14,577 nucleotides of DNA from Nitrospinota bacterium. Its GTDB lineage: Bacteria > Nitrospinota_A > UBA7883. Every line of letters begins with the position of its first letter. Position 1 is the first letter of the stretch. A program made the translations under genes and the position numbers. The stretch lies in the NCBI GenBank assembly GCA_029880775.1, contig JAOUNV010000006.1, positions 1 to 14,577 of the forward strand, written 5' to 3'. Below, in pieces: positions 14,458 to 14,577 of this stretch. The notes under the pieces were generated by a model. It ran no database searches and was not told the DNA's origin. It saw only the letters and a list, made by a program, of their open reading frames with translations.

Positions 14458-14577
14458 ACGTTCACCCGCATTTAAACAAACTGATTATCAATATACAATC
14501 CGGCGAGCCGCAACGCACATTGCCCTTTGGCTCAATCAGACGGTGAATCCGGATAATTGCGAAAAGCCTCCATGACC
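14458..14577 (+). other. Window-edge non-coding stretch
   Basis: Nothing with coding support was seen. It presumably holds the promoter of the MmpS-like gene. Confidence 0.35.

Overview
The window is chromosomal DNA from a GC-rich Gram-negative bacterium. A TlpA-type periplasmic thioredoxin, lipoproteins, an NtrC-family regulator and a PiT/PhoU-like pair all fit that. The mix of a hybrid REC-kinase, a Soj-like ParATPase, a histone-deacetylase-family remnant and an MmpS-like lipoprotein suggests an environmental deltaproteobacterium-like or Nitrospinota-like lineage. That placement is inference; no rRNA or marker gene is present to settle it. There is no tRNA, rRNA, CRISPR array or transposase.

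Layout. Positions 1-3779 hold a minus-strand run, transcribed from right to left: dihydrolipoamide dehydrogenase (lpd), a ParA-family ATPase whose P-loop lysine is arginine, a small coiled-coil/TPR protein, and a receiver-histidine kinase cut by the window edge. The first three are tightly packed (12-nt and 1-nt gaps). Positions 3894-4162 are the broken 3' end of a histone-deacetylase-family gene, with one frameshift. It abuts a polytopic GT-C-like membrane protein (4163-5503). Positions 5765-6241 encode a bacterioferritin. Divergent from it are a DUF4259 protein and a dodecin-like protein (6392-7073). Positions 7101-8796 hold a phosphate-transport pair, a PhoU-like DUF47 protein and a PiT permease, overlapping by 8 nt.

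Positions 8797-10716 look like an accessory island. It contains a radical SAM enzyme with SPASM/twitch-type extra cysteines, preceded by a 72-residue basic, cysteine-free peptide gene that has its own good promoter and ribosome binding site. This is the best candidate for an undescribed system: a possible peptide-modification (RiPP-like) cassette. Sacti-/ranthipeptide chemistry is unlikely because the peptide has no cysteine.

Positions 10717-13280 hold an NtrC-family sigma54 activator (TTG start) and the divergent purine-biosynthesis gene purM (GTG start), with promoter elements between them. purM converges on a TlpA/ResA-like thiol-disulfide protein (13291-13929) that carries a 12-nt tandem repeat. 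An MmpS-like lipoprotein (14116-14457) ends the window.

How the genes work together. The DUF47/PiT pair is a phosphate uptake unit. Bacterioferritin handles iron storage. The lpd-parA-TPR-kinase run is unusual, and a shared job is not obvious from sequence.
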